Shown here piece after piece: positions 37,905 through 49,088 of a stretch of 64,000 nucleotides of DNA. The stretch is from Verrucomicrobiota bacterium (GTDB taxonomy: Bacteria > Verrucomicrobiota > Verrucomicrobiia > Limisphaerales > JACQFS01): the NCBI GenBank assembly GCA_016199935.1, contig JACQFS010000015.1, positions 1-64,000 on the forward strand, given 5' to 3'. The notes below the pieces were generated by a model. That model searched no databases. It was given only the letters and a program-made list of their open reading frames with translations, and was not told where the DNA came from. The position numbers and the translations under genes were made by a program. The stretch's first letter is position 1. Each line of letters begins with the position of its first letter.

Positions 37905-38810
37905 ATGAGTTGCTCGTCGGAAAATCTCACGCTCCCGCGCCCACGCCTCCCCGCGTGGCTGCGGCTGCCGCTGCCCACGTCGAACACCTTCGGGCAGACG
38001 CGCGCGCTGCTCGACGGACTGAAGTTGCACACCGTGTGCGAAAGCGCGAAGTGCCCGAACCACTGGGAGTGCTGGAGCAAGGGCACGGCGACCTTCATGA
38101 TCGCGGGCGACCGCTGCACGCGCGCGTGCGGCTTCTGCGCCGTCGCCACCGCCAAACCGCTCGCGCTCGAAGCCGACGAACCGGAGCGCGTCGCCGAGGC
38201 CACGCGGCGGATGAACCTCAAGCACGTCGTCATCACGGCGGTCGCGCGTGATGATCTCGCCGATGGCGGCGCGGAACATTTTCGGAAAACCATCGAGGCC
38301 ACGCGCGCGGCGAATCCCGGCATCGTCATCGAGGTGCTCGTGCCGGACTTTCTCGACAACGACGCGGCCATCGAGTCGGTGCTCGCGGCGCGGCCTGAGA
38401 TTTACAACCACAACCTCGAGACCGTCCGCCGGCTCACGCCCTCGGTGCGGCATCGCGCGACCTACGACCGCTCGCTCAGCGTGTTGCACAAGGTGAAGGA
38501 GAAGCGCGGCGACACGATTTACACCAAGTCCGGCATCATGCTCGGCCTCGGCGAGACGGAGTCCGAACTTCTCGCCGCGATGGAGGACCTGCGTCGCTCA
38601 CGCTGCGACATCCTCACGCTCGGCCAGTATCTCCAGCCGACGCTGAAGCACCTGCCGGTCGTGGAGTTCGTCCATCCCGGGAAGTTTGCGGAGTATGGAC
38701 GCGTGGCGGAGCAGATGGGTTTCGTCCACGTCGCGAGCGGGCCGATGGTGCGGAGCAGCTACCACGCGGATGAATTTGCGCCGCTGCCGGCGCTGGCGAA
38801 GACAAGGTGA
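37905..38810 (+). CDS. lipA: Lipoyl synthase
   Basis: CESAKCPNHWECW and CTRACGFCAVATAKP radical SAM/auxiliary cluster motifs. Confidence 0.95.
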   Translation: MSCSSENLTLPRPRLPAWLRLPLPTSNTFGQTRALLDGLKLHTVCESAKCPNHWECWSKGTATFMIAGDRCTRACGFCAVATAKPLALEADEPERVAEATRRMNLKHVVITAVARDDLADGGAEHFRKTIEATRAANPGIVIEVLVPDFLDNDAAIESVLAARPEIYNHNLETVRRLTPSVRHRATYDRSLSVLHKVKEKRGDTIYTKSGIMLGLGETESELLAAMEDLRRSRCDILTLGQYLQPTLKHLPVVEFVHPGKFAEYGRVAEQMGFVHVASGPMVRSSYHADEFAPLPALAKTR

Positions 38811-38811
38811 G

Positions 38812-38900
38812 GGATTTTTGATTTATGATTTACGATTGATGATTTGCCAGCGCGGGCCGGCATTTTCCAATCATCAATCAAAAATCGTAAATCATAAATT
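38812..38900. repeat. AT-rich palindrome between convergent genes
   Basis: ggatttttgatttatgatttacgattgatgattt / ccaatcatcaatcaaaaatcgtaaatcataaatt. Confidence 0.8.
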
Positions 38901-38902
38901 CT

Positions 38903-39505
38903 TCAGAACGCCCCGTGCTTGAGCATCACGAGGAGCCACCAGACCACCAGGATCAGCACGACGACGCAGACGATCACCGCGACGACCTTCAGCACTTTGG
39001 CCTGCTGCATGATTCTCTCCGACTCGACGCGCGCCGTGTCCTTGAAGAGCTTGAACTCGTCGTCGAGCGACACGGGGGCGGCGGTTTCGTCTTTGAGCTT
39101 GAGCGTGAGCCACTCAATGTCGGCCACGCCGAGCGCGGGCGGAAGTTTTTTCAACGTGTTCGCGTCCGCGGCGGCGAAACCCTGCTGCGTCCAGAACGGC
39201 GCCCGCTCCATCGTCCAAAGGCGCACGAGGCCGTGATTGCGCGCGACCGCCTGCACGCGGGCCCAGAGCAGCGCGCGCCATTCATCCGGGTTGCCGTCGC
39301 GGAGGAACTCGCCGTGGAGCCGGCCATTCAACGCGGAGATCTGGAGGGCCAGCAAACCGAGCAACCGACCGTCCTGTTCGACGAGCTGGAAATCCGTGAC
39401 GCGTTTCTCGAGATCGGCGACGGGCAGGCCGGCGGATTGCCAGAGCGTGCGGAGGGCGGGCAGGTCGTCCACCGTGGCTCGGCGTGCTTGGGCGGGTGAG
39501 CTCAC
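38903..39505 (-). CDS. GNAT-like protein with C-terminal TM anchor
   Basis: GTG start VSSPAQARRATVDDLPALRTLWQSAGLP...; C-terminal VLKVVAVIVCVVVLILVVWWLLVML. Confidence 0.72.
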   Translation of the reverse strand: MSSPAQARRATVDDLPALRTLWQSAGLPVADLEKRVTDFQLVEQDGRLLGLLALQISALNGRLHGEFLRDGNPDEWRALLWARVQAVARNHGLVRLWTMERAPFWTQQGFAAADANTLKKLPPALGVADIEWLTLKLKDETAAPVSLDDEFKLFKDTARVESERIMQQAKVLKVVAVIVCVVVLILVVWWLLVMLKHGAF

Positions 39506-39544
39506 GGGCGCGAGTGAAGCACGGCGGGCGCGGGTGGTAAAGGG

Positions 39545-39645
39545 CGGAGCGCGGCGTTTACGCCGCTTCACCGTCCGGAGGGCATGGGCGAAACGATTGG
39601 CTGTGAATTTACGAATGACGAAGCGGCGTGAACGCCCCGCGCCGC
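39545..39645. repeat. Palindromic element, gcggcgtttacgccgcttca family, copy 2
   Basis: cggagcgcggcgtttacgccgcttcaccgtccgg ... gacgaagcggcgtgaacgcc. Confidence 0.72.
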
Positions 39646-39712
39646 GCCGCGCCGCTTGCGCCGCGCGCGCGCTTCCGCAAAGCTCCCGCCGCAACGAACG
39701 CTGTGAACACCG

Positions 39713-41611
<1,899 letters not shown>

Positions 41612-41612
41612 G

Positions 41613-41710
41613 AACCACGAATGGACACGAATAAACACGAATGTAGATGCCGGGCCGCGGTCTCCGAGCGCTTGCTCCGCATTCGTGTCCATTCGTGTCC
41701 ATTCGTGGTT
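41613..41710. repeat. Palindrome aaccacgaatggacacgaat... between ABC exporter genes
   Basis: 31-bp arms 41613-41643 and 41680-41710. Confidence 0.88.
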
Positions 41711-41723
41711 AAAAAATAGTTCC

Positions 41724-43526
41724 ATGCCCTCCAAAGACGACATCCGGCTGGAAGAAGAACTCGCTCAGAAAAAAATGAGCGCGGGCACCTTCTTTCGCCT
41801 CACGGCCTGGCTGCGGCCGTATCGGCGGCGTGTGGTGTGGAATCTGATTTTCACCGCGCTCGCCACCGCTTCGTCGCTGCTCGGGCCGAAGTTCATCCAG
41901 ATCGGCATTGACCGTTTCCTCACCAACTTTTCCACGGCAGAAGTGGCGATGCACGGCATTCTCATCGTGAGCGTGGTGTTCCTCCTCAACCTCCTGCTCG
42001 GTTGGGGACTCTCCGTCGCGCAGGTGACGAGCGCCATCACCGTCGGGCAGGGCGCGATGAACGACCTGCGCATGGCGGTCTTCGAGCACATCCAGAAACT
42101 TTCGCTCAACTATTTCGACAAGACGCACCAGGGCCGCATCATCGCGCGCGCGGATACGGACATTGAATCGCTCGACCGCATCCTGACATGGGGCGCGACG
42201 CAGATGCTCGGCAGCGCGCTCACGCTCGTCGGCGTCGTCGCGCTCATGCTGCAATATGACTGGCGCCTTTGCCTCGCCGTGAGCGCGGTGCTGCCGCCGC
42301 TCGCGATTGCGTCGCGAATTTTTCACACCAAAGGCATGGCCGCCTACCGCAAGGTGCGCGCGCAGTCGTCGCGGCTCACGGCGGCGATGGCGGAAAACAT
42401 CGCGGGCGTGCGAGTGGTGCAGGCGTTCACGCGTGAGGAGGAAAACCTCGGGCGCTTCGAGGAACTGCACGAGACCTATAACAGCCACGTGCTCGCGGCG
42501 TCGCGGGTGTTCCACACTTACCTGCCGTTCATCGGGCTGATGTCGGGCGTGGGCGCGGCGGTGATCCTCGGCTACGGCGGCGCGCTGGTGATGCGCGATG
42601 AAATCACCGTCGGCCAGCTCGCGGCGTTCGTGCTCTACTTGGGAATGTTCTTCGGGCCAATCCAGACGATGGGCGACCTCTACAACTCGCTGCTGTCAAC
42701 CGCCGCGAGCGCCGAGCGGATTTTCCAACTGCTCGACACCGAGCCGCAGGTCCGCAACCGCCCTGCGTCACAGCCGCTCCCGCCGATCCGCGGGCACATT
42801 GTTTTTGACCACGTGTGGTTCCGCTACGACTCGACGCCCGCCGATGCATGGGTGCTGGAGGACATCGCGTTTGAGGCGAAGCCGGGCGAGACTGTCGCGC
42901 TCGTGGGTGCCACCGGAAGCGGCAAGACGAGCGTCATCAGCCTGCTCACGCGCTTCTACGAGCCGCAGCGCGGGCGCATCACGATGGACGGCCTCGATTT
43001 GCAAACCGTGACCATCGAGTCGCTCCACGAGCAGATCGGCATCGTGACGCAGGACAACTTCCTCTTCACCGGCACGGTGATGGAGAATCTAAAATTCGGC
43101 CGCCCTGCCGCGACCGACGACGACGTGATGGCCGCCGCGAAAAAGCTCGGCACGCACGAGGTCATCCTTCGCTTCGCCGATGGCTACGCGACAAAGGTGG
43201 GCGAGCGCGGCGCGAACTTCAGCGCGGGCGAGCGGCAGTTGCTCTGTTTCACGCGCGCGATGGTCGCGCAACCGCGCCTGCTCATCCTCGACGAGGCGAC
43301 GAGCGCGGTGGACCCGCAGACGGAGGGCTTGATCCAGCACGCGCTGGAGGAGCTTTTTGCGAAACGCACGAGCTTCGTCATCGCGCACCGCTTGAGCACC
43401 GTGCGGCACGCGCACCGCATCCTCGTGCTCGACCACGGGCGCATCATCGAGCAGGGCACGCACGCGGAGCTGCTTGCGCTCGGCGGGAGATACGCGCGGC
43501 TGCACGAGGAGTTTGTGCGGCAGTGA
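41724..43526 (+). CDS. ABC exporter, fused permease/ATPase
   Basis: ALVGATGSGKTSVISLLTRFYEP, FSAGERQLLCFTRAMVAQPRLLILDEATSAVD; start chosen after the palindrome. Confidence 0.94.
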   Translation: MPSKDDIRLEEELAQKKMSAGTFFRLTAWLRPYRRRVVWNLIFTALATASSLLGPKFIQIGIDRFLTNFSTAEVAMHGILIVSVVFLLNLLLGWGLSVAQVTSAITVGQGAMNDLRMAVFEHIQKLSLNYFDKTHQGRIIARADTDIESLDRILTWGATQMLGSALTLVGVVALMLQYDWRLCLAVSAVLPPLAIASRIFHTKGMAAYRKVRAQSSRLTAAMAENIAGVRVVQAFTREEENLGRFEELHETYNSHVLAASRVFHTYLPFIGLMSGVGAAVILGYGGALVMRDEITVGQLAAFVLYLGMFFGPIQTMGDLYNSLLSTAASAERIFQLLDTEPQVRNRPASQPLPPIRGHIVFDHVWFRYDSTPADAWVLEDIAFEAKPGETVALVGATGSGKTSVISLLTRFYEPQRGRITMDGLDLQTVTIESLHEQIGIVTQDNFLFTGTVMENLKFGRPAATDDDVMAAAKKLGTHEVILRFADGYATKVGERGANFSAGERQLLCFTRAMVAQPRLLILDEATSAVDPQTEGLIQHALEELFAKRTSFVIAHRLSTVRHAHRILVLDHGRIIEQGTHAELLALGGRYARLHEEFVRQ

Positions 43527-43537
43527 AGACACGGATT

Positions 43538-44227
43538 TCACGGATGGGCACGGAACGGGACATGGCCAATCCGGACCGTCAGCCGACGAGGCTCGGGATG
43601 GCCGGCAACTGTTCGACCCGCATCTGAAACGGAATTCAGCCGTTGAGCCCGCGAAGCACGCCAAAGACGCGAATGGGAATCGGGCCGGGTGTCGTGATTC
43701 GAATCAATCCCGCGGGGGGGGCGGCGTGGTGACTTTGCCTTCGCGTGGGTTCGCGTGTTTCGCGGGCGCCACTCCGGACTTCGGATTTGCCCCTCAGTCC
43801 TGCGTGTGCGGATGCGTTTCCCCGGCGTGCGATTCGTGCGCGGGATCATGCGCGGGATCATGATTCGGATCCCGGCGGTGAGTTTCACCTTCGCGGTCTC
43901 CAAAGATTTTTTCGCGGGCGCGTGGCCGCGACGCGACGCGACGATCAGCCATTTTGCTCCCTCGATGGCGTCCTTGGGCACGCCGCGGCCGAGGCAATAC
44001 ATGAGGCCGAGACTCGTCATCGCTTTCGCGTGGCCCTGATCGGCGGCGCGCTGAAACCAGTAGGCGGCTTCCCAATCGTTTTTGTCCACGCCCTGCCCGT
44101 CGAGATAGGCGGTGCCGAGGAGGTATTGCTCGCGCACGTCGCCGCCGAGCGCCTTCTCGCGCGTGTCGCGCAGGGAGAAGGCGTTCAGCTCGTTGACGAT
44201 TTTGAACACGGCGCCGAAAAGACTCAT
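43538..44227 (-). CDS. Sel1/TPR-like repeat protein with atypical C-terminal tail
   Basis: GGDVREQYLLGTAYLDGQGVDKNDWEAAYWFQRAADQGHAKAMTSLGLMYCLGRGVPKD. Confidence 0.7.
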   Translation of the reverse strand: MSLFGAVFKIVNELNAFSLRDTREKALGGDVREQYLLGTAYLDGQGVDKNDWEAAYWFQRAADQGHAKAMTSLGLMYCLGRGVPKDAIEGAKWLIVASRRGHAPAKKSLETAKVKLTAGIRIMIPRMIPRTNRTPGKRIRTRRTEGQIRSPEWRPRNTRTHAKAKSPRRPPRGIDSNHDTRPDSHSRLWRASRAQRLNSVSDAGRTVAGHPEPRRLTVRIGHVPFRAHP

Positions 44228-44324
44228 GGCCGCGGAGCATACGCACGTCGCGCGGCGACCGCAATTCCGCAGAAGCGAAGATTGCAACGGCCGGGTGAGT
44301 TCCTATCCTCCCGCGACTCGTCCG

Positions 44325-45404
44325 ATGAAAGTCCTCTTTGAATCGCGCCGCGCCGAGACGCCCACGCTCTCGGTCATCATCCCTTACAAGAACGCGTCGC
44401 CGACGATTCTCGTGGCGCTGGAGAGCCTGGCGATTCAGGAGGCGGAGTTTGCGTTTGAGGTGATCTTCGCCGATGGCTGTTCGGATGACGATTCGGTGGA
44501 ACTCATCAAGAAGCACCGGCTCGTGCAGAAGCCGGGCGTGTCGGTGAGCGTGGTGACGTTTCCGCCGGAGAAAAGCGGGCAGATGCCGGCGACCAACGCC
44601 TCGGTGAAGATCGCCCGCGCCGAACTGCTCCTGCTGATGCAAGCCGACGTGAAGGTCACCGACCCGCGCGCGCTGGCGAAGCTGGTGAAGTGTTTCGAGA
44701 ACCCGAAGGTGATCGGCACGCTCTTCACGATGCTCGGCGCGGGGGAGGATTTCGCGAAATACAATTTCTGGGGTCAGGTGTTCAACGCGCGTTACGAGGG
44801 CCACCGCGTCGAGAATCATTTCGACACGAAGTTCAACGCGCTGCGGAAGTTGGTCTTCGAAAAGATCGGCGGCTACGACGAGGTGAACCAGGCGCTGGCC
44901 GGCGGCGACACGGACCTCTACCAGCGGCTGAAGCCGGAGGGTGAGTTCGCGCCGACCGACATCGAGGGCTGGCATCTGCACGGGCTGGGGCAGGAGTTCA
45001 CGTTCGGTGGCTGCATCAAAAAGTATTGCCGCAACGCCGAGGCCGCGGGCGTGGCCGTGCATTTCAATTTGAAGCAGCCGAGCGTCGGCCTGCTCATCGG
45101 CATCGGCCTCCAATTTTTCCTGTGCGTGATGTGCCTGCTCACGCTCGTGCCGTGGACGTGGCCGTGGACGCCGCTCGTCGTCTTCCTGCTCGGCGTGTAT
45201 TGGCAGAAGGACTCCTACGTCCACTGCCGCGGCTGGCGGAAAATCTACCTGCCGTTCTTCGGCGTGATCGGGCTGTATGTGTTCACGTGGTATTTCCTCT
45301 CGGGCCTGATTCTGAAAAAAACGCGCTTCCAGTTCAGCAACCGCATGGGCCGCGCGGCGGCGGGCGGCGGTTCGGAGTTGACCCGCCCCGGCCTGAAAAA
45401 CTAG
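44325..45404 (+). CDS. Family 2 glycosyltransferase, membrane-associated
   Basis: LSVIIPYKNASPTILVALESLAIQ...ADGCSDDDSVELI; C-terminal TM segments. Confidence 0.88.
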   Translation: MKVLFESRRAETPTLSVIIPYKNASPTILVALESLAIQEAEFAFEVIFADGCSDDDSVELIKKHRLVQKPGVSVSVVTFPPEKSGQMPATNASVKIARAELLLLMQADVKVTDPRALAKLVKCFENPKVIGTLFTMLGAGEDFAKYNFWGQVFNARYEGHRVENHFDTKFNALRKLVFEKIGGYDEVNQALAGGDTDLYQRLKPEGEFAPTDIEGWHLHGLGQEFTFGGCIKKYCRNAEAAGVAVHFNLKQPSVGLLIGIGLQFFLCVMCLLTLVPWTWPWTPLVVFLLGVYWQKDSYVHCRGWRKIYLPFFGVIGLYVFTWYFLSGLILKKTRFQFSNRMGRAAAGGGSELTRPGLKN

Positions 45405-45456
45405 CGTCGCGCGTGTTTTTCCGGCCCGCACTCATGCCGACAACCCGCTGACCGCC

Positions 45457-46383
45457 TTGAAGACCCTCGCTGAATCGCTCCGGGGAAATTTCGTCGTGGC
45501 CAACCTCGGCTGCATCGGCGACTGGGACTACGGGCTGCCCGCGGAGTTGAAGGCGGCGCTCACGCTCATCGAGATTGACGCGGGCGGCGGCGCGTGGACG
45601 GGCGGCGGTTATTTCAAAAAGATCGGCGTCAACCAGGTCATCGGCGGCACCGCGGGCCCGGCGAAGTTTCGCAAAAACACTTTCGTCGGGAGCTGCTCGT
45701 TGCTGAAGCCCAAGTTCGAACTCGTGAAAGCCTTCGGCATCGAGCGCTACCACACGATGGAGCAGGAGCTGGATGTCGAATGCACGACGATGCCCGAGGT
45801 GCTCAAGCAAAACGGCCTTGCGCACGTGGACTTCCTCAAGACCGATCTCGAAGGCGTGGACTTCGCGGTCGTGAAAAGTTGCGAGCCGCTGCTCGATCAA
45901 CTGCTCGCGGTCCAGTGCGAGCTGCGCTTCGAGCCGTTCTATCAGGGCGAGCCGCCGTATCACGAAGTCGCGGCGTATCTGCACGCGCACGGCTTCGAAT
46001 TGGTCGGCATGTTTACCGAGTATTGGAAATACGACACGGCCCACCGCTTCTCGCAGAGCCACGGCAAGCCGATCTACGCCGACTGCCTCTTCTTCCGGCG
46101 ACCCGAGGTCATCGCTCAATGGCCGGCCGAGGCGCGCGCCCTCGCGCTGGCGAAGCAGATCGTCATCGCCGCGATGGTCGGCCAGAAAAATCACGCCGAG
46201 CAACTGCTCGAAACCCAGCGCGCGCAGCTTCCGCCCGAATGGCTCGCGCCGCTCGGTGCGCTGGTTCGGCCGCGCTTTCCGACGCCGAAGGAAATGATCG
46301 CCGGCTTCCGGAAATTTTTCTGGCCGCTCGAACTCAAGCTCCGCTACCTCGTCGGCTCCAGCCGCCACGTCGCCACCAAATAG
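45457..46383 (+). CDS. FkbM-family methyltransferase
   Basis: TTG start; VDFLKTDLEGVDFAVVKSCEPLL. Confidence 0.78.
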   Translation: MKTLAESLRGNFVVANLGCIGDWDYGLPAELKAALTLIEIDAGGGAWTGGGYFKKIGVNQVIGGTAGPAKFRKNTFVGSCSLLKPKFELVKAFGIERYHTMEQELDVECTTMPEVLKQNGLAHVDFLKTDLEGVDFAVVKSCEPLLDQLLAVQCELRFEPFYQGEPPYHEVAAYLHAHGFELVGMFTEYWKYDTAHRFSQSHGKPIYADCLFFRRPEVIAQWPAEARALALAKQIVIAAMVGQKNHAEQLLETQRAQLPPEWLAPLGALVRPRFPTPKEMIAGFRKFFWPLELKLRYLVGSSRHVATK

Positions 46384-46388
46384 CCGCC

Positions 46389-47132
46389 ATGTTTCTCAAG
46401 GACATCGTCTATCGCTACTACGCCTCGAGCTGCGACGCCTCGTATCACTGGGCCGGCGAGACCATCGCGGCGTTGCAACCGCGCCGCCTCCTCGACGTGG
46501 GCTGCGGCGACGGCTCGCGGTTGTTTCATTACCTCAAGCACAAGCCGGAGAAGTTCTGCGGCGTCGAGGGCAACCCGCCGCTCGCCGACGGCGCGCGCGC
46601 GCGCGGCCTCGAGGTCACGTCGTTCGACCTCAACGGCCGCTGGCCCTACCCGGACAATTCCTTCGACGCCGTCCATTCGAGCCAGGTCATCGAGCACGTG
46701 CACAACACGCGGCTGTTTCTTTGCGAGGCGTTCCGTGTGCTCGCGCCCGGCGGCACGGCGGTGTTCACGTCGGAAAATCTCACGAGCCTCCTCAACCTCG
46801 GCGCGATGGTGATGGGCTACACGCCGTTCTCGTCGCAGAACGTTTGCGGCTGGTATGTCGGCAACCCGCTCGGCCTGCATCACGGCGAGGGATTTCCGGT
46901 GGATGTTTCCGGCGTTCCGATCGAGCACCCGGCGTTCTCCGGCATCTCCGGCCACAACCGCATCCTTTCTGTGGCACAGGCGCGCGATCTGTTCGCGAAG
47001 GCGGGCTTCGGCGGAATCGACGTGCGCTCCCTCGGCCTCATGCCGCTGCCGCGCTGGCTCGGCAAGCCGCTCGAAGGCCTCATGCCGCGGCGCGGACACT
47101 GGCTGCTCATGCGCGCGACGAAGCCGAAATAA
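46389..47132 (+). CDS. SAM-dependent methyltransferase
   Basis: RLLDVGCGDGSRLFHYL; DNSFDAVHSSQVIEHV. Confidence 0.9.
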   Translation: MFLKDIVYRYYASSCDASYHWAGETIAALQPRRLLDVGCGDGSRLFHYLKHKPEKFCGVEGNPPLADGARARGLEVTSFDLNGRWPYPDNSFDAVHSSQVIEHVHNTRLFLCEAFRVLAPGGTAVFTSENLTSLLNLGAMVMGYTPFSSQNVCGWYVGNPLGLHHGEGFPVDVSGVPIEHPAFSGISGHNRILSVAQARDLFAKAGFGGIDVRSLGLMPLPRWLGKPLEGLMPRRGHWLLMRATKPK

Positions 47133-47167
47133 TTGACGCCCACCTGACCCAACCCTAGCCTCACAAA

Positions 47168-47929
47168 ATGGCAGTTGATCCAAAATACTACGAGCAGCAG
47201 CACTCGCGCGACGCGGGCTACGGCAAGTCCGTCTTCAACCTCGGGCGCCTGACTTCCTCCGCCGGCTTTCGCGCGTGGATGCAACGCCAGTCGGGCCGGC
47301 CGATCCGGATGCTCGACGTCGGCTGCGGCAAGGGGCAGTTCCTCCTCGACCTCACGCGGCATTTCCGCAACTCGGGCCAGACCGTCGAACGCGTCGTCGG
47401 CCTCGACCTCGTGAAGACGGAGCAGAATGTCTTCGCCGAAATTTCCCCGAAGCTGGAGTTCATCCAGCAGAGCGTCGAGGGCACCAAGCTGCCGTTCGCC
47501 GACAACAGCTTCGACTTCGTGTCGTGCAACCACGTCGTCGAGCACATTTTTCAGACCGAGGCGCTCGTGCGCGAATTCCACCGCGTGATGGACAAGCGCG
47601 GCCTCTGCGTCGTGAGCGTGCCGAACATCGCCGCGTGGATGAACCGCATCGCGTTCCTCTTCGGCGGCCAACCGCTCGGCAGCGAGGTCGGCGTCGAGAC
47701 CACGGCTTACGGTTTCTGGCCGGGCTTCATGAAGGAAAAACTCGCGCGCTTCGTGCCGTCGGGGCACATCCGCGATTTCACGCCGGGCTCGTTGCGCGAC
47801 CTGACCTCCGCGTGCGGCTTCCGTCCGCTCGGCTTCTGGGCGCAGAACGGCGGCTTCCTCTGCGGCCTCAACCCGCGCCTGGACCGCAACCTCGGCATCG
47901 TCCTCGAGTCAACCCAGCGCCCCGCGTGA
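47168..47929 (+). CDS. SAM-dependent methyltransferase
   Basis: IRMLDVGCGKGQFLLDLTRHF; DNSFDFVSCNHVVEHI. Confidence 0.9.
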   Translation: MAVDPKYYEQQHSRDAGYGKSVFNLGRLTSSAGFRAWMQRQSGRPIRMLDVGCGKGQFLLDLTRHFRNSGQTVERVVGLDLVKTEQNVFAEISPKLEFIQQSVEGTKLPFADNSFDFVSCNHVVEHIFQTEALVREFHRVMDKRGLCVVSVPNIAAWMNRIAFLFGGQPLGSEVGVETTAYGFWPGFMKEKLARFVPSGHIRDFTPGSLRDLTSACGFRPLGFWAQNGGFLCGLNPRLDRNLGIVLESTQRPA

Positions 47930-47948
47930 GCCGCCGCGCCGCGAGCGG

Positions 47949-49073
47949 ATGAAAAAACTGCTCTTCATCTGGAACGGCACCGTGGCGGGCACCGGCAAGA
48001 CCGTGCTCGGCGAGATCGGCGGCGGCGACCAGGTCATCATCAAGTGCGTCAACCTCGGCGGCCTCAAGCCGGATCTGCTCCTGCCCAAATCCGCCGCGGG
48101 CCTCGTGCCCGGCGCGGGCCGGCTTTATTTCTCCGCCGCAAATTTCAACGCGGGCCTCGCGGGACTCATCCTGCTCCTGTGCTGGCGGACCTTGCAGGGC
48201 ATCGGGCACGCGCTGCGGCTGCGCGGCGCGGGCTATGGTTTCATCATCGCGACCTCGCCATTTTTTTTCGACCTGCTGCCGCTGCTGTTCGCGAAGGCGA
48301 AGCGCAAGGGCGCGATCATCTATCACGTGCCGCCGCCGCGGAAGGCGGTGAACCTCGCCACGCGCATCCGCTTCACGCTCGCGCGGCTGGAGACGATTTT
48401 TTCGCTCCAGCTCGTCCGCTGGTCGTGCGACTTCCTCATCGTCGGCAACGACCACACCGGCCAACAGCTCGAAATCATCGCGCCGGGCAAGCCGTGGGCA
48501 ATCCTCCACGCCGGCTTCGACACCAAAAAGGTGGACCGCTTTCCCGACCAGCCGAAGAAAATGAAGCAGGCCTGTTTCCTCGGCCGGATGACCTCGCAAA
48601 AGGGCATCTTCGATCTGCTCGACGTGATGGAGCGCGTCGCGAAAGCGGACCCGGAGTTCCGGCTGCTGATGATGGGCAACGGCCCCGAGCGCGCGGCGTT
48701 CGTCGCCGAACTGGAGAAGCGGCGCCTCGCGAACGTGATCGTGAAGGGTTTCGTGAGCGACGAGGAGAAATACGCGATCCTCAAGGAGTCGGCGTTTTTC
48801 TTTTTCCCGAGCCTCGAGGAAGGCTGGGGCATCGCGCTCGCGGAGGCGCTCTACTGCGGTTGCAAATGCGTGACCTACGAGCTGCCGCATTACCGCAGCA
48901 TCTTCGGCGAGTTCCCGGCCTACGTTCCGCTCGGTGATCGCGTCGCGTTCGCCGACGCCGTGATCGCGAACCTCAACTCCCCCGCCGATCCCGCGCAGAA
49001 AAATTTCATCGCGCAATACGACGACGTTCAGGTGGTGCGGCAGTTCGCGGAGAATCTCGAACAGTTGAAGTAA
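47949..49073 (+). CDS. GT4-type glycosyltransferase
   Basis: ACFLGRMTSQKGIFDLLDVM; FFFPSLEEGWGIALAEALYCGC. Confidence 0.88.
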   Translation: MKKLLFIWNGTVAGTGKTVLGEIGGGDQVIIKCVNLGGLKPDLLLPKSAAGLVPGAGRLYFSAANFNAGLAGLILLLCWRTLQGIGHALRLRGAGYGFIIATSPFFFDLLPLLFAKAKRKGAIIYHVPPPRKAVNLATRIRFTLARLETIFSLQLVRWSCDFLIVGNDHTGQQLEIIAPGKPWAILHAGFDTKKVDRFPDQPKKMKQACFLGRMTSQKGIFDLLDVMERVAKADPEFRLLMMGNGPERAAFVAELEKRRLANVIVKGFVSDEEKYAILKESAFFFFPSLEEGWGIALAEALYCGCKCVTYELPHYRSIFGEFPAYVPLGDRVAFADAVIANLNSPADPAQKNFIAQYDDVQVVRQFAENLEQLK

Positions 49074-49088
49074 CACGAGTCCCCGCGG

